From Tretioscincus oriximinensis (lineage: Eukaryota > Chordata > Lepidosauria > Squamata > Gymnophthalmidae): 64,000 bases of DNA. Under the pieces are notes generated by a model that had not been told where the DNA came from, searched no databases, and worked only from the letters and a program-made list of their open reading frames with translations. Both the position numbers and the translations under genes were made by a program. Positions 22,212 through 32,939 of this stretch are shown here, piece after piece; within the stretch, counting starts at the first letter, position 1; every line of letters begins with the position of its first letter. The stretch lies in contig JAJVDF010000214.1 of assembly GCA_022410635.1 (NCBI GenBank), positions 616,072-680,071 on the forward strand, read 5' to 3'.

Positions 22212-22454
22212 GGCAAAACAATACTTACTGACTTGTTTTGGATTCCTTTCTTAATTATTCCTAACATTGGACTTGCTTTTTTGTTGTTGCTGCAGACTCG
22301 GCTGACACCTTCATTGAACTACCCACCAACATCACAAGATCCTTTTTTCTGCTCAGTCACAGAAAACCTGGTTCCCGTCAGTACCTAAGATGATATTTTC
22401 TGGGAGGTTGCGGATGTAGTCATTACTNTTTAATTATATGGTTTTATGATAATG

Positions 22455-22665
22455 CAGGGTGCTTCAAAAAATGTATACACACTGTGAACTTTCATAGAAA
22501 ATTTATTTACTGTTCTACTGTTCTACAAAGTTAAATAAATAACAAATGTTAATACTGTTCAAATTGGTGACCTGCAGCATCAATACAATTCTGAGTACGA
22601 GTCACCATTGATTCTGTANATCGTATGGAAGTTCAAAGTGTGTATACATTTTTTGAAGCACCCTG
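22455..22665. mobile_element. Tc1/mariner-like MITE
   Basis: 211 bp with a perfect 28-bp terminal inverted repeat beginning CAGGGTGCTTCAAAAAATG (22455-22482 against 22638-22665). Weaker complementarity continues inward for about 17 more bases. On the right the next bases are TA; on the left they are TG, perhaps a mutated TA. There is no transposase frame. The perfect ends suggest moderate age or recent mobilisation. Confidence 0.85.
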
Positions 22666-23421
22666 TATATGTGAAGTGGTTTGGGTTGCCTCTACAGTCT
22701 GGATTTAACTTGGGATGGATATGTATAACACATGGNATATTGTTCTGTTTCAAACACAAGGCTAATGGAAATCTCTGAAGTAAACTGAAAAATGTCTTTA
22801 TTGTAGATCCCAAACATTACTGTATCAATTTTAAGAGTAACAACAACGAGGTTCAACAAAAATGAGAGAGACTTTAGTCTAAAGAATACTGCTTCTAAAA
22901 TAAAGCGTCTTGGTAACCATAGTTAATTTCTAACAGGAACTCAAGTTACTTCAATTGGCAATAACTGGATCAGAGAGAAATCCCCATTTGGGAAACAAGG
23001 GCACTAAAGCACACAAAGTAAAGGACATCTGGCATCTGACTGGAGATCTCATATATAGCCTTTTGCCTCAGAGTAGGTGGAATCTGGGTGTTGCCTCATT
23101 AACTGGCATTTCTCCGCTTCTCTAACTAAATGCTGTTGCNCTTGTTTCTCCTTCTGCATGCTGCATAAACAGGAATATTGTCCATCCTCCTTTTCATCTA
23201 TAGTCCCAGATGAAGGTCCTGCCTACTGTGCAGGGTCTTACTGTCTGTGCTATGCTGAGAACCTCAAGTCCTCATTTGATGAGTTTTGGAACATGACACA
23301 TGTGCTAGCAATCCTCCCACTGCAAAAAAACACACTAAAAATGGCGAGGGCAACAAGAAGCAAAATTATAAATTCTTCTTTTTTCCCCTTGCACCCTGAA
23401 AAAATCTACTGGGAGAAAATA
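22666..23421. other. Unassigned sequence
   Basis: The plus frame 23077-23448 (123 codons, one N) shows no domain that I recognise and runs into a MITE at its end, so it is not called as a gene. Confidence 0.4.
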
Positions 23422-23499
23422 TACTGCTCAAAACAATTAACATGTTAATTTAACATAACATGTTATGTTAAAGTGTCCCCTTAATTATTTTGAGCAGTA
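23422..23499. mobile_element. Tc1/mariner-like MITE remnant with nested palindrome
   Basis: 78 bp. The ends TACTGCTCAAAA and TTTTGAGCAGTA are perfect inverted repeats. Inside is a perfect 20-bp palindrome (23451-23470; half-site TAACATAACA). Most of the element interior is missing, leaving an almost all-palindromic remnant. Confidence 0.8.
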
Positions 23500-23799
23500 C
23501 ACATAGCAATTGAATTCTATCAATCTTTGTCAATATACTGCATTTCCATCATAAAGACTTCAGTCAAACTCAATTTAAAATTCCTCTTAACCCTTCATTA
23601 AGTGCTAAAGGTCTCTCCAGTCCATTCAGCCATTACTAAATGAACAAGAATGCTTTGCTTCCTCAATTCCTTTTTTCACAAACAGCTATTGGAGGTTTCA
23701 CTCCCTGATGACAATAAGGGGGAAAGTCATGTAATTTTTTCCAAGTTACTTGTGCTTCTGAATAATGAGAACAAGTTTTGAGATCACGTTTATCTCTTT
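23500..23799. other. Unassigned sequence
   Basis: No gene or recognisable repeat. The minus frame 23663-24013 overlaps the MITE to the right and is not supported. Confidence 0.4.
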
Positions 23800-23929
23800 G
23801 GCCCTGTCCCCACTGAGCCTTATTCTGGGTTATATCTCGGTACAGAGCTTGATCATCCACATGCCAGTGTAGATGGGACATTCCTATTCTGAGATATAGC
23901 CAAGAAGAAGGCTGAGTGGGGACGGGGCT
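23800..23929. mobile_element. PIF/Harbinger-like MITE
   Basis: 130 bp with about 40-bp imperfect terminal inverted repeats. The left side starts GGCCCTGTCCCCACTGAGCC; the right side is close to its complement, ending GGGGACGGGGCT. Flanking TTT on each side (23797-23799, 23930-23932) fits the 3-bp target of the superfamily. It has no coding sequence. Relatives of its left end are at 9.87 kb and 28.8 kb. Confidence 0.75.
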
Positions 23930-24234
23930 TTTGTGTAGTATGTTGAGAGATTTGTAACATGCATATAATTTATTAGAATATTTAGTCCCAAGAAAAAAAT
24001 AAAGCTTTGCCATTTAATTCCTTTTTCAGCATTGAAATTTGGTTCTAGGCTTGTGAAAAACACTATTTCAAATGTCTTTTGAAATATTTGAAATTATTGC
24101 AGTCTCTTGGGTGAATTTACTCCTGTCAAGGTGGCTTGCTAGATCCTGATCAACTATTGTAGATCTTTTGTAGGTAAGTGCAGAAATGTTCTCTATTTTA
24201 CGCTTCTCGCATTCCATGTCATGATTTTATGTGC

Positions 24235-25112
24235 TGTAGGGATTCTCCCCCTGGGACATTATTAGATATAAAATATATTATTAATATATCATTATAGCTG
24301 GAACTAGCTATCTAGAAGAGGCCTCTGGGTAAGAAATTTTCAAAATTTCCTTGGTCAAGCTGACCTTTCCCTCAAGCCTGTATACACTCAGGAACTCTCT
24401 TTATCCCTCTTTCCTCTCCCTGGGGGCACCTGTGAAGAGTAGTCCCTGACTCATGCACAGTCTGACAATAGAGACATTTAAATCCCATTACCAACTGGGA
24501 TGTCAACTGTTTGCCTCTGGCCAAGGCAGGCTTGACTCCCTATGGGACAATCTCTTGTGCAAACTTGCCCTAGGCTTCACTATTGTTCCAAGGAAGCCAC
24601 CTCTTAGTCTTCTTCCCCTTTTCTGTATACCCTAGGTCTCACCTTATTGTTCATGCCACTCAAGAGGTCATCAAAGTCTGGACCTTGGCATGAATCATCT
24701 TCCTGTCAAGTTTGATTGACAGGGGCTCTCAATGATAGCTAAGTTTCCAGTAATTAGGCACACCACACTCACATCCATCTACTCCCTGATTGGTTACCAT
24801 CCTCAGGCTGCACCCCCTTGGGAGGGGGCATAACGTGTCATCCCTACGTAATTTGCCCACGTTGGGTATCCTCCACCCCTTTCATTCCGTCATGATTCTG
24901 ATACACGCCTTCTGATTCTGATGTCAATAAAAGTGGAGACCTCGGTCTCGTCTGGAGGCTTCCATACACTCGTGGACCTCCTACGTCTCCAGTTACCCTG
25001 AAGTGTCGTCTGTGGGCTGATTATTTTGCCGTGGCTAGTGATACGGACCCCAGGGCAAGCCTCCTCGATTCACCGATCCGGTCACGTTTAATGAGTAAGC
25101 CGAATCTCATTA
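24235..25112 (+). mobile_element. Solo LTR of an endogenous retrovirus-like element (copy 3)
   Basis: 878 bp, starting TGTAGGGATTC and ending AATCTCATTA. A perfect 6-bp duplication ATGTGC flanks it at 24229-24234 and 25113-25118. Matches to copy 1 include AAATTT.CTTGGTCAAG.CTGACCT near the start and ACACGCCTTCTGATT before the AATAAA signal (near 24926). Its longer length and different tail show it is a separate subfamily. No internal retroviral sequence adjoins it. Confidence 0.87.
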
Positions 25113-25118
25113 ATGTGC

Positions 25119-25671
25119 CCTTATTAAGCTAGGAATTCTTTATTCAATGATAGCCAAAACAGTGATCAAACTTTTCTGACTTTGGTCTGGTCACATCATC
25201 ACATAGTCATCTTGTTGGCGAATGTCAATACTTTTCCCCAGTAATTAGAGTGGATATAATGTTCAGAGATATCATCATGTTCATACAGTTTCCTTGGTAA
25301 TAATATGGAAATGGCTTTCCTTTGCTTTCTTCTGTTATTCACCCCACCCTTAATTTTTCAGGCTAGGTTTGATTACAAATGAATGCAAGTTTTCCTTCAA
25401 TATGATTGAAGTCTAATATTCTCATTATAGAATAGAGATTTTCAGAAATATATTACTGGTTGCTTTCAGAGTATGTTTGGAGGGCCAATTTAGATTTCAT
25501 CCTCTAAATCAGAAATACAAAATATCCTAGATTCTCTGAGTTATTCACTCAACATATGTAGATACTTGTTTATTCTAGAAGTTCCTGATGCTCTAGTTTA
25601 TTGACTTAATTTCATGTACCATGTTTTTTCCATCTATTCCAGGTTTTGTCAGTGTGTCAGTTCCTGACAAG
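25119..25671. other. Unassigned AT-rich sequence
   Basis: No open frame or repeat is recognised. Confidence 0.45.
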
Positions 25672-25845
25672 TGACAAATTATTTTCTTTACCACACAACA
25701 CTAGGACCAGGGGTCATTCCTTGAAACTGTTGGTCAGAAGAGTGAGGACAGACGAAGATAAGTCTTTGGAATTTACTTCCATAAGAGGTGGTGGTAACTA
25801 GCAACCTGGATAGCTTTAAGAGAGGATTAGACGACTTCAGACAAG
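25672..25845 (+). mobile_element. CR1 LINE, left part of a SINE-split copy
   Basis: Reads CACACAACACTAGGACCAGG through GGTGGTGGTAACTAGCAACC to AGAGAGGATTAGAC, the end of ORF2. It then breaks into a SINE. The right part resumes near 26345 at ATAGACATCAAGAGTATAAA (CR1 consensus in this window: TATGGACACCAAGGGTATAAA). Confidence 0.88.
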
Positions 25846-26124
25846 CTCAGTCGCTAAAGAATCCTTCTCTCAGCTGGGAGATCTGGTTTCGAAGCCCTTT
25901 GAGGGANGTGGGGAGGGTTGAGCACCTTCCACTAGCCTGCAGCTCTAGCCAACTCAGCTATTCGAAAGCATGAATTGCAAGAAATTGCAACTGACTGTAA
26001 GTAGATACATGGGAACCACCACAGCCTCGTGGGGAAGATAGAATGTAAGCCTTCGGGCAAAAATACCCTTGTAAGCTGCTTTGAGTCCCTTTGAAAGGTG
26101 AGAAAAGCGGGTATATAAGAACCC

Positions 26125-26125
<1 letters not shown>
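25846..26125 (+). mobile_element. tRNA-derived SINE, TTC-tail family, with expanded tail
   Basis: Begins GCTCAGTCGCTAAAGAATCC. The body has CTGCAGCTCTAGCCAACTCA, TAGATACATGGGAACCACCA, AAGCCTTCGGGCAAAAATAC and GCTGCTTTGAGTCCCTTTGA, and ends GCGGGTATATAAGAACCCA. The (CTT)n begins directly after this. It is inserted in a CR1. The sequence around its ends, TTCAGACAAG and TTCATAGACATCAAG, may be diverged copies of a target duplication. Confidence 0.85.
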
Positions 26126-26155
<30 letters not shown>

Positions 26156-26349
26156 CTTCTTCTTCTTCTTCTTCTTCTTCTTCTTCTTCTTCTTCTTCTT
26201 CTTCTTCTTCTTCTTCTTCTTCTTCTTCTTCTTCTTCTTCTTCTTCTTCTTCTTCTTCTTCTTCTTCTTCTTCTTCTTCTTCTTCTTCTTCTTCTTCTTC
26301 TTCTTCTTCTTCTTCATCTTCTTCCTCTTCATCTTCTTCATCTTCTTCA
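26126..26349 (+). repeat. (CTT)n microsatellite at a SINE 3' tail
   Basis: An uninterrupted CTT array runs from 26126 to about 26312 (about 62 units), followed by CAT and CCT interruptions to 26349. It continues directly from the SINE end, whose shorter-tailed relatives end in TTCTTCTTC. All three reading frames are open on both strands; the predicted Glu-, Lys-, Leu- and Phe-runs are artefacts. Confidence 0.97.
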
Positions 26350-26507
26350 TAGACATCAAGAGTATAAACAGCTACTGGAATGGATGTCTTCATAGTGCCT
26401 CCGAGAAGGAGCAACAGTTTTTTCTTTCTGCTTCAGATTTCCCAGGGGCAATTGTTGGGCCACTGTGCAAGACAGAATTCTGGACTAGATTTATTTAGGT
26501 TCTTATG
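26345..26507 (+). mobile_element. CR1 LINE, right part of the SINE-split copy
   Basis: Reads ATAGACATCAAGAGTATAAA, then GAAGGAGCAACAG, GGGGCAATTGTTGGGCCACT and AGACAGAATTCTGGACTAGA, and ends with a degraded octamer TTAGGTTCTTATGATG. Confidence 0.85.
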
Positions 26508-28199
26508 ATGCACTCTCCTGTCAGCCATTGTATTTGCTGGCTGTCAAGAAGAAGTGCAGTAGTCTTAACTCTAAAATGCTATTGGGTAGTTTGCTATCAG
26601 AATCATGTTTCTTCACTTCCCACNCTTGCAGTTTCTCGCTAGAACTATCCATATAGCATAGCCTTTTTGCAATAGCCTTATACAGCAGTATGACCAAAGG
26701 CCATTTTTATGGCAATAGATCATATGCTTTATTCTTCCAGAATAGTATGAAATACCATGAAATAATGACCATGACTTCATACTCAGAATACTTCATGTTT
26801 TTCAATATACATTTGAATAAGCAAAGAAGTTAAGGGGGCATGTTTGTACAAAGAAACTGTGCATGGATTCTCTCTGAAAACTGTTAATTAAAAATGAAAT
26901 CTGTGAGATTCATTTTTCAGAATAGGTTTATATAACTGTTGGCTGCTTGAGAATAATGTCATCCTAACCTGCCTATGCCCATTCCAAAGAAGAATAAATG
27001 CAGAGATTTAAGTAGAAAAATGTTGTTTATTCAAGGACTCTAGTCCTTATAAGGGGCAGCAGCTTTCTGAAATCATTTAGTCTTTGCTTTCAAAGTCCTA
27101 TAGAAGCTTAACAAACCTCCATCACACTTTTTCTCATGGTATTCTACTTGGTGTTCTTGCTATGGTCATGCTTATGTTTTCCAGATTATGGATGACTGGT
27201 TACTTGGTGGTTTTAAAAGTGCTCCACAATACGTGTTGAAATTTCACTGTCCTTTGCCCAATGGTTACTTCTAAGATTATGAACCTCTCCACTTTAGTGG
27301 AATTCACAGTTAATGGTGGTGGAACTCCTAAGGATTTGAAGGTTGGGTCTAGATCACAGTAATTACTAAATGGGGGGGGGGGGAGGAAATTTACTTGTGT
27401 ATGAGAAAATAATTGAAACCGGAAACCCCATTTCCATATCTCTACTATTAATAAAACATGTGTTGACAAGCCTGATATTCCAAGGTCCACCCACCAATGA
27501 CAGGGTTTAGNACTTTGGACTCAGATATGCCTGTGGCACTATAGGCTGCCCGGCCATCTGCTTAACATAGCAGAGAGGGAAGCCTCCAGTACCCAGCCAA
27601 AATATGCTGCCACAGTGCTACCAGCTGTCCTTAGATGAATCAGATCATGGTGCATGTGTCTGTATGCCACATAGCTTCTCCACATCCCGGTCGCCCCAGG
27701 GAGGCAAGTCAGGCCTGCTTAAGAGAGGTGCAGCAGTCAGTCGATNGAGCCCTGGGCCAGAAGCCCCCCAGGAGCGCCTGTGCACGGGGAGGGCAATGTG
27801 TTGACCACCAAATGCAGCTGCGGCATGCTTCTTCGCCATCAAAGGTTCCTGTTAATGCTATCCTTGGTTGGATAAGTAAAATGCATGGTGGTGTGTTTGC
27901 CCATGGCTTATTCCAAGATTATGAAACTCTCCACTTTAGTGGGAAGGTATATTTACAGTTAATGGTGGTGGAGGTCTTAAAAAGGCATTGGAACATGCTG
28001 GTGATCCTCATATACAATGGATAGACAAATAAAATAGTGCTTGAAAGGCATGAGCCAAAGTAGATACTTAGCCAGCTGATTGGTTTGACTGAAAAGTCTT
28101 TATCAAGTCTTGAGTGGTGAGGTGAAAACCTAGCTCATAATATTAATTGATTATAACCTTACAATTGTATAGAAAAAAAAGTAGCAATTCACCAATACT
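26508..28199. other. Unassigned sequence containing an 80-bp direct duplication
   Basis: No gene is recognised. A segment with TTTGCCC, AAGATTATGAA, CTCTCCACTTTAGTGG and ACAGTTAATGGTGGTGG occurs at about 27253-27330 and again at 27896-27980. The plus frame 27635-28024 (129 codons, one N) spans the second copy and has no domain I can name. A G-run lies at 27372-27382. Confidence 0.5.
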
Positions 28200-28455
28200 T
28201 ATAGTGGTAGCATAGAGGTTAAGAGCAACAATCTTTCAACAGGGAGATCAGCATTTAAGACCTCATGTGTCTTCTGTGAAGAGAAGTGTGAGTCTTCTAC
28301 TGGCCTCAGCTTCAGCTAACCTAGCTATTCAAATGCAATAAATTGCAAGTAGATTAATAGGTATCGTCACAATGTAGTAGGGGAAGATAGATGTAACCCT
28401 TTGGGTGAAAAAAAGCTTGTAAGTTGTTAAAGTCCCTTTGGGTCAAAAAGCCAGA
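28200..28455 (+). mobile_element. tRNA-derived SINE, TTC-tail family
   Basis: The A-box-like region is GTAGCATAGAGGTTAAGAGC. The body has CTGGCCTCAGCTTCAGCTAA, GCAAGTAGATTAATAGGTAT and GAAGATAGATGTAACCCTTT. It ends at AAAGTCCCTTTGGGTCAAAA without the terminal repeat. Confidence 0.8.
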
Positions 28456-28769
28456 GGAGGCCAATGCAACTGATCATTGAGGTTTTGAGGTACATTGAGT
28501 TCATCCTTTTATAGTCTCCTGAATAATTCCACTTGCGGTGACTGTGTAGAGTTTCAAGCATCCCCCCAAACAAACAGAAATAAACCCTTCAAATCTTGTA
28601 TATTCTAATTGAAAAAAGGAGACATTATTTTATACTTATTAGCGCAAGAGATACGTTCTGTAATATGGATTCAAACTGATCTAATTATCTTGCCAATATA
28701 GAGATCATGGCAGAGGCATGCAGCAGCATATATTAGAGACTTAAAAGAAGTAGTAAATTGCTTGAATTC

Positions 28770-28900
28770 ATGCCCTTTCTTCACTGGGTCTTATTCTGGG
28801 GTATATCTTCTTATATTCAGGTGGGGTGTACCATAGTCTGCACCAGCATGCAAATGGTAGGTTTCTGTTCCAAAATATAATACTCATTGTTCCAGAGTAA
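28770..28900 (+). mobile_element. Diverged PIF/Harbinger-like MITE remnant
   Basis: GCCCTTTCTTCACTGGGTCT followed by TATTCTGGGGTATATCTTC is a decayed form of the left end of the MITE at 23.8 kb. The right side CCAGAGTAAGGC is only weakly complementary. Confidence 0.45.
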
Positions 28901-28937
28901 GGCTAGAAAGAGTAAGATGATTAATGAAGCATCTTCC

Positions 28938-29243
28938 AGAGAGGAAGAAGAAGAAGAACTCGGTTCTTATATCCCGCTTTTCTCACCTTTCAAAGGGACT
29001 CAAAGCGGCTTACAAGGGTATCTTGCTCAAAGGCTTACATTCTGTTTTCCCTACCAGGCTATGGTGGTTCCCTTGTATCTACTTGTAGTCAGTTGCAATT
29101 TCTTGCAATTCTTGCTTTCGAATAGCTGAGTTGGCTAGAGNTACAGGTTAGTGGAAGGTGCTCCTCCCTCCCCATGTCTGACACAGATGTCTGATCTCCC
29201 AGATGAGAGACTGTTTCCTAAGCAACTGAGCCATTCTTGCCTG
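28938..29243 (-). mobile_element. tRNA-derived SINE, TTC-tail family
   Basis: On the minus strand it runs from GGCTCAGTTGCTTAGGAAAC through GGGAGATCAGACATCTGTGT and CTCTAGCCAACTCAGC to GCGGGATATAAGAACCGAGT, ending in TTCTTCTTCTTCC. This is the best-preserved full-length copy and the closest partner of the copy at 25.8 kb. Confidence 0.87.
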
Positions 29244-32200
29244 TATGACCAATTCTTAGAATTCTACTGTTACACCTGGTTAACATTTTTACATGCATAA
29301 GTTGATCTTTCAGATTTGTGTCTTATCTATATGCAAAGATTGTGAAATGTCATTTAGTAAGAGGGAATGTTTTTTTAATGAGATTAATAATCAAGCCTGC
29401 GAAAGCATCATATGGGATAGTTATGACCATGCCCTGTCTTAGGGCACTTTTGAAATTATTTTTATTGTAAAGGGATATTCCTGACCACCCCCAAAAAACC
29501 TTGTTTAAATAGTTTTCCAGGATAGCCCTGATCAAGGACAAATTCAGCAGCAATTATGTCTGAGTTTAGAAAGTCTTCTAAAATAGGACAATTTATTCTG
29601 ATTCTTAGCATTTGGCAAAAAGATAAGTTTTTTTTTTTAGATGTGTTGGATGGGTGCAATCATATACTAAATATGAATTGATATCAATAAATCTGGAGAA
29701 TGAAGTGATGTGTGCATTATCAACCAAAATCAAAAAGTTGAGAAAATAATTTTATGTTTATTATAGCTAATGTGGAACTTGATGGTTCAAGGTGTAAACA
29801 TGTTCCTAAAGCTTTTCTGTTATATCATTCCACTTTTTAAAATCTAGACTTTCCTTTTTATTTTGATACAGTACTAACATACAAACAGACATCAAAACCA
29901 AAACAGTTTACATATACGTAAACAACAAATGTATTCACAGACAAAACAATCAATCCAGATAAAGAGACTACCAAATTTCCAATATTACAACTACATAAAT
30001 TAATTTTGTTTGTAGAATTTCTGATTCTCCATTGGGATGTACTTNAATGAATAATCATCATAAACACAACAAGCACATATATTTCTAAATAATATTATTT
30101 TAAAACGTTTGTAAGATCATTAATTTTTATTTGTTCCATTTAAAACCAGAACACTCTTTAATATATCAGCTTTTCTGTTATCAAAGATGAATGAGATCTG
30201 TGTTAAATCATCTTTTTCAAAGTATATTTTGAGAAGTTACATGATTTTATTACATACCAAACAAATTTGTTTCACACAATTACATCTAACTACCTTATTT
30301 TTGCCTTGGTGGAAAAAAGTCTTCATAATATACTGTATATCTTACAACAGAAATAATTTTAATTTTCTTGGTATAACTAGGCTAGACAGTTAATTACCTT
30401 GGAAGAATATTAACTAAGCCCCTAATCAGAGTTAAAACAAACAAAGAACATTATAGATTGCATTAACATTTATAAGCTGCAGCCAACACTCTGTAGCCAA
30501 GGAGATACAAATTGACAAGACAAATAGTGGTAATTAAAGCAAATGGCACATTGATGATGTTTTTATATATTTGCCCTCTAAGTGAACTTACGGCCGTTTT
30601 GGGGAACAGCCCAAGTAATTAGTACAAACAGAGTATTTGCATTGTGAAATGCTCTGCTGTTCCCCAACCACTGCAAAGGCATTCTTAAACTTATCTTCAG
30701 CTTATTTTGCATGGACTGCTTCTAAATTTTTTGTTGTTGAAGCATTCCTGCAGAAAGTATAAGTGTATTCGTCTTCTGTGTTCTACATATCATATGACAT
30801 GTTTTTACCCAATCACAATGAGGGGGTAACCAGGCATGTAGAGCAAACAAGGAAGACAATCCTTCACATTTCCTCCTCTTGGGCTGGTAGCACATGCTCC
30901 TTCTTGAGGAAGCGTAAAAGGCAAGAAATGGTCCCTTCAGCCAATAGCCAGGAATGGTTCCCATAAATTATTCTCTAAGAAAGTCCTCATATAAATTACA
31001 ACAAACTCCAAAATAAAATAACTTTAATTTCTCCCTTCTTTCCAAATCAGGATTAAACATCAGGAATGGTTGTCCAGAGACAGAGTGGTAATCCAAGAGG
31101 TACCACATAGGATCTCAGACTATTATGGAGCCACACCAAAGATGTCTGTGTGGTCAAATAGTTTTCATAGGGCAAAGAATATGCATGATTCTTCACCCTC
31201 CAAATACTCATGGTGTCCTTAGGACATGAGTTTCTTAGGGCATGAGTTGCTTTACAGTCCATAATGCTGGGTGTTACCAATGTTCCTGAGTCCATTTCAC
31301 TCTATTCTTAGATGGTTCAGTGGCTGAATGAGTAAAAATAAGTTCAATTNCTTATCTTTTCTAATGGTAGCTAGGTCTGGTGGTGTGTGAGCCTAAAGCC
31401 AGAGTATGGGATGTTCAAACAGATCCAGGGCTTAATAACAGTAGAATGAAGTCTTCAATCTCCTTTCCCCCCCAGTTTAGGGTTATTATACCATGTTCCT
31501 TAGCTATTATTGAGTTTGAGCTTTTGGATATCACTAAAATATCTAAATTCAAAGAATTTGATTTCTGAGTTTGATACTTTCAGAAGTCAAATCATCTAAA
31601 GGTGCAGCTATCATAACTTTATCTGAAGATATCATAGCTATATCTGAAAGCTCAGGTTCAAAGAAGGACTAAGAAACATGGCATAATAATNCCAAAACTG
31701 AAATATGTGAGATTGAAAGCATCTCTGGAAGATTCTATTCTACCATCCAGCCATAAACTCCATATGTAATGGCTTTTGTTTACATTTATGAAAAACATAA
31801 AACCTTCACACAAAATCCATACATAAAATTAATGGTCTTTCTATTGTAATTCTGAAGTAGAATAGGAACAGAGCAAACTTTAAGTAGATCAAAATAGTAA
31901 AACCTTTGAATCTCTTTTGGTTACAGTATTCAGAATGGAAAGTTAGATTTTAGGAAGCTTTTAAAAGTAGGGCATGTGTAAAGTACATTTGGCTGTGAAG
32001 GAAAACATTAAAGTTTGCTAGAAGAAAATAAGTGCATTTTGTTTAATTGAAAGAAAACTGTAGGGAAAGAAATTAGTGAAAACACAATAGCCTGTATACG
32101 TTGCAAGCAAAATAATTATTCTGTAAATGATTTATTCTCCAATTTTGGAGTGGGAGAGCCATTTAGACACCAGCTGTCAACTTCTTTCATTCAATTTATT

Positions 32201-32499
32201 GTTACTTTTTTGAGCCTAATTTTTGAGCTGCATTTTCTATTTATTTAGCATTGTTATTGAAAAAGCAATTTATCTGTAGATAGCTTGCTTGAAAGCATGT
32301 TGCTTTATACTTGGTGGCAGCCAAATTACCATTTAGTTGGAAAGAGGCGAGTTAGTATAGATTATTGATAATAATTACAAGTACTATGTGTTAAACTGTA
32401 GCTGAAGATTTTTTACCAAGATGGTATCAACATCACATAGAATCCTGCCCATGAGGTCATGCAAGTTCAGCGATCCTCTCTTGGATTTTTTAGCCACTG
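29244..32499. other. Unassigned AT-rich region with one strong hairpin
   Basis: No gene or named repeat is recognised in 3.2 kb. Open frames are all 60-80 codons and lack motifs. The notable structure is an inverted repeat at 30599-30667: TTGGGGAACAGC pairs with GCTGTTCCCCAA, and inside it AGAGTATTT pairs with AAATGCTCT. Confidence 0.4.
30599..30667. repeat. Stem-loop with 12-bp perfect outer stem
   Basis: The outer arms (30599-30610, 30656-30667) are perfect complements. An inner 9-bp stem (30630-30638 with 30647-30655, 8 of 9) leaves an 8-base loop. A 19-base bulge lies on the 5' side only. It resembles a MITE core more than a microRNA precursor because of the one-sided bulge. Confidence 0.7.
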
Positions 32500-32810
32500 T
32501 TGTTTATTTAAGTGGATGTTGGTATGAAATCCNAAAAATAGTCGACATGGTAAATTTCACGAGTCTTTGAGGCTTGATGTAAAGGTTCATTGGCTTGTGG
32601 CTCGCAGAGAATGCTGGGAAATGCAGTAATGCAAGCACAGCAACAATGTATGGGGCTTGTCATGTGATAAGAATGCAAGATAGTATAATGAAACAGCATG
32701 GAAAATTGAAGATAGGTGAGACAGAATTGCGAATGTGTTTTTCCAGATTTAAAAGAAATAGCAAAACTAAACATGCGGGGAAGCACCCTGCGACTATTTT
32801 TAGTAATTGA
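32500..32810 (-). repeat. Dispersed repeat related to the CAATTCCCAG-motif family
   Basis: On the minus strand GCATTTCCCAGCATTCTCTG and CGAGCCACAAGCCAATGAAC match the repeat at 8.45-8.53 kb. AAAAATAGTCG (32534-32544) and its exact complement CGACTATTTTT (near 32790-32800) bracket about 270 bases and could be terminal inverted repeats of a MITE. Confidence 0.45.
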
Positions 32811-32939
32811 ATCAACTGTCGGTTAAGATTCTCTTATGCATATATGGTGGATGCACTATTCTTGTGGATTTTTATGCTAGATAGGTCTACTGGTTGAAGT
32901 AATTGTTCTCTTATCCCCCACTGTTGGACATTGTTTTTT

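Larger units (their letters stand above)
21058..22393 (-). mobile_element. CR1 LINE 3' end, interrupted by a SINE and a MITE
   Basis: Starts at plus-strand CCATAAGAACATAA (the octamers in reverse) and extends into ORF2. It is broken at about 21470 by a SINE and at 21994 by a hAT MITE. CR1 words flank both insertions without loss: ...GTGTTGTGTGAT before the SINE, ATAGAGAAAATAG after it, and TAAAGAGGCAAAAC on both sides of the MITE because of its duplication. The far end at ...CAGAAAACCTGGTTCCCGTC is the truncation. Confidence 0.9.

Noticed and set aside
23077..23448. 123-codon plus frame
   Set aside because: No recognisable domain, contains an N, and ends in a MITE.
24235..25112. Complete provirus
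   Set aside because: No primer-binding site, gag, pol or env flanks any of the three LTRs; all are solo.
25932..26498. Long Glu-, Lys- and Phe-rich open frames
   Set aside because: They are translations of the (CTT)n array in every frame, not proteins.
30599..30667. microRNA precursor
   Set aside because: The 19-base one-sided bulge does not fit a typical precursor; kept only as a hairpin.
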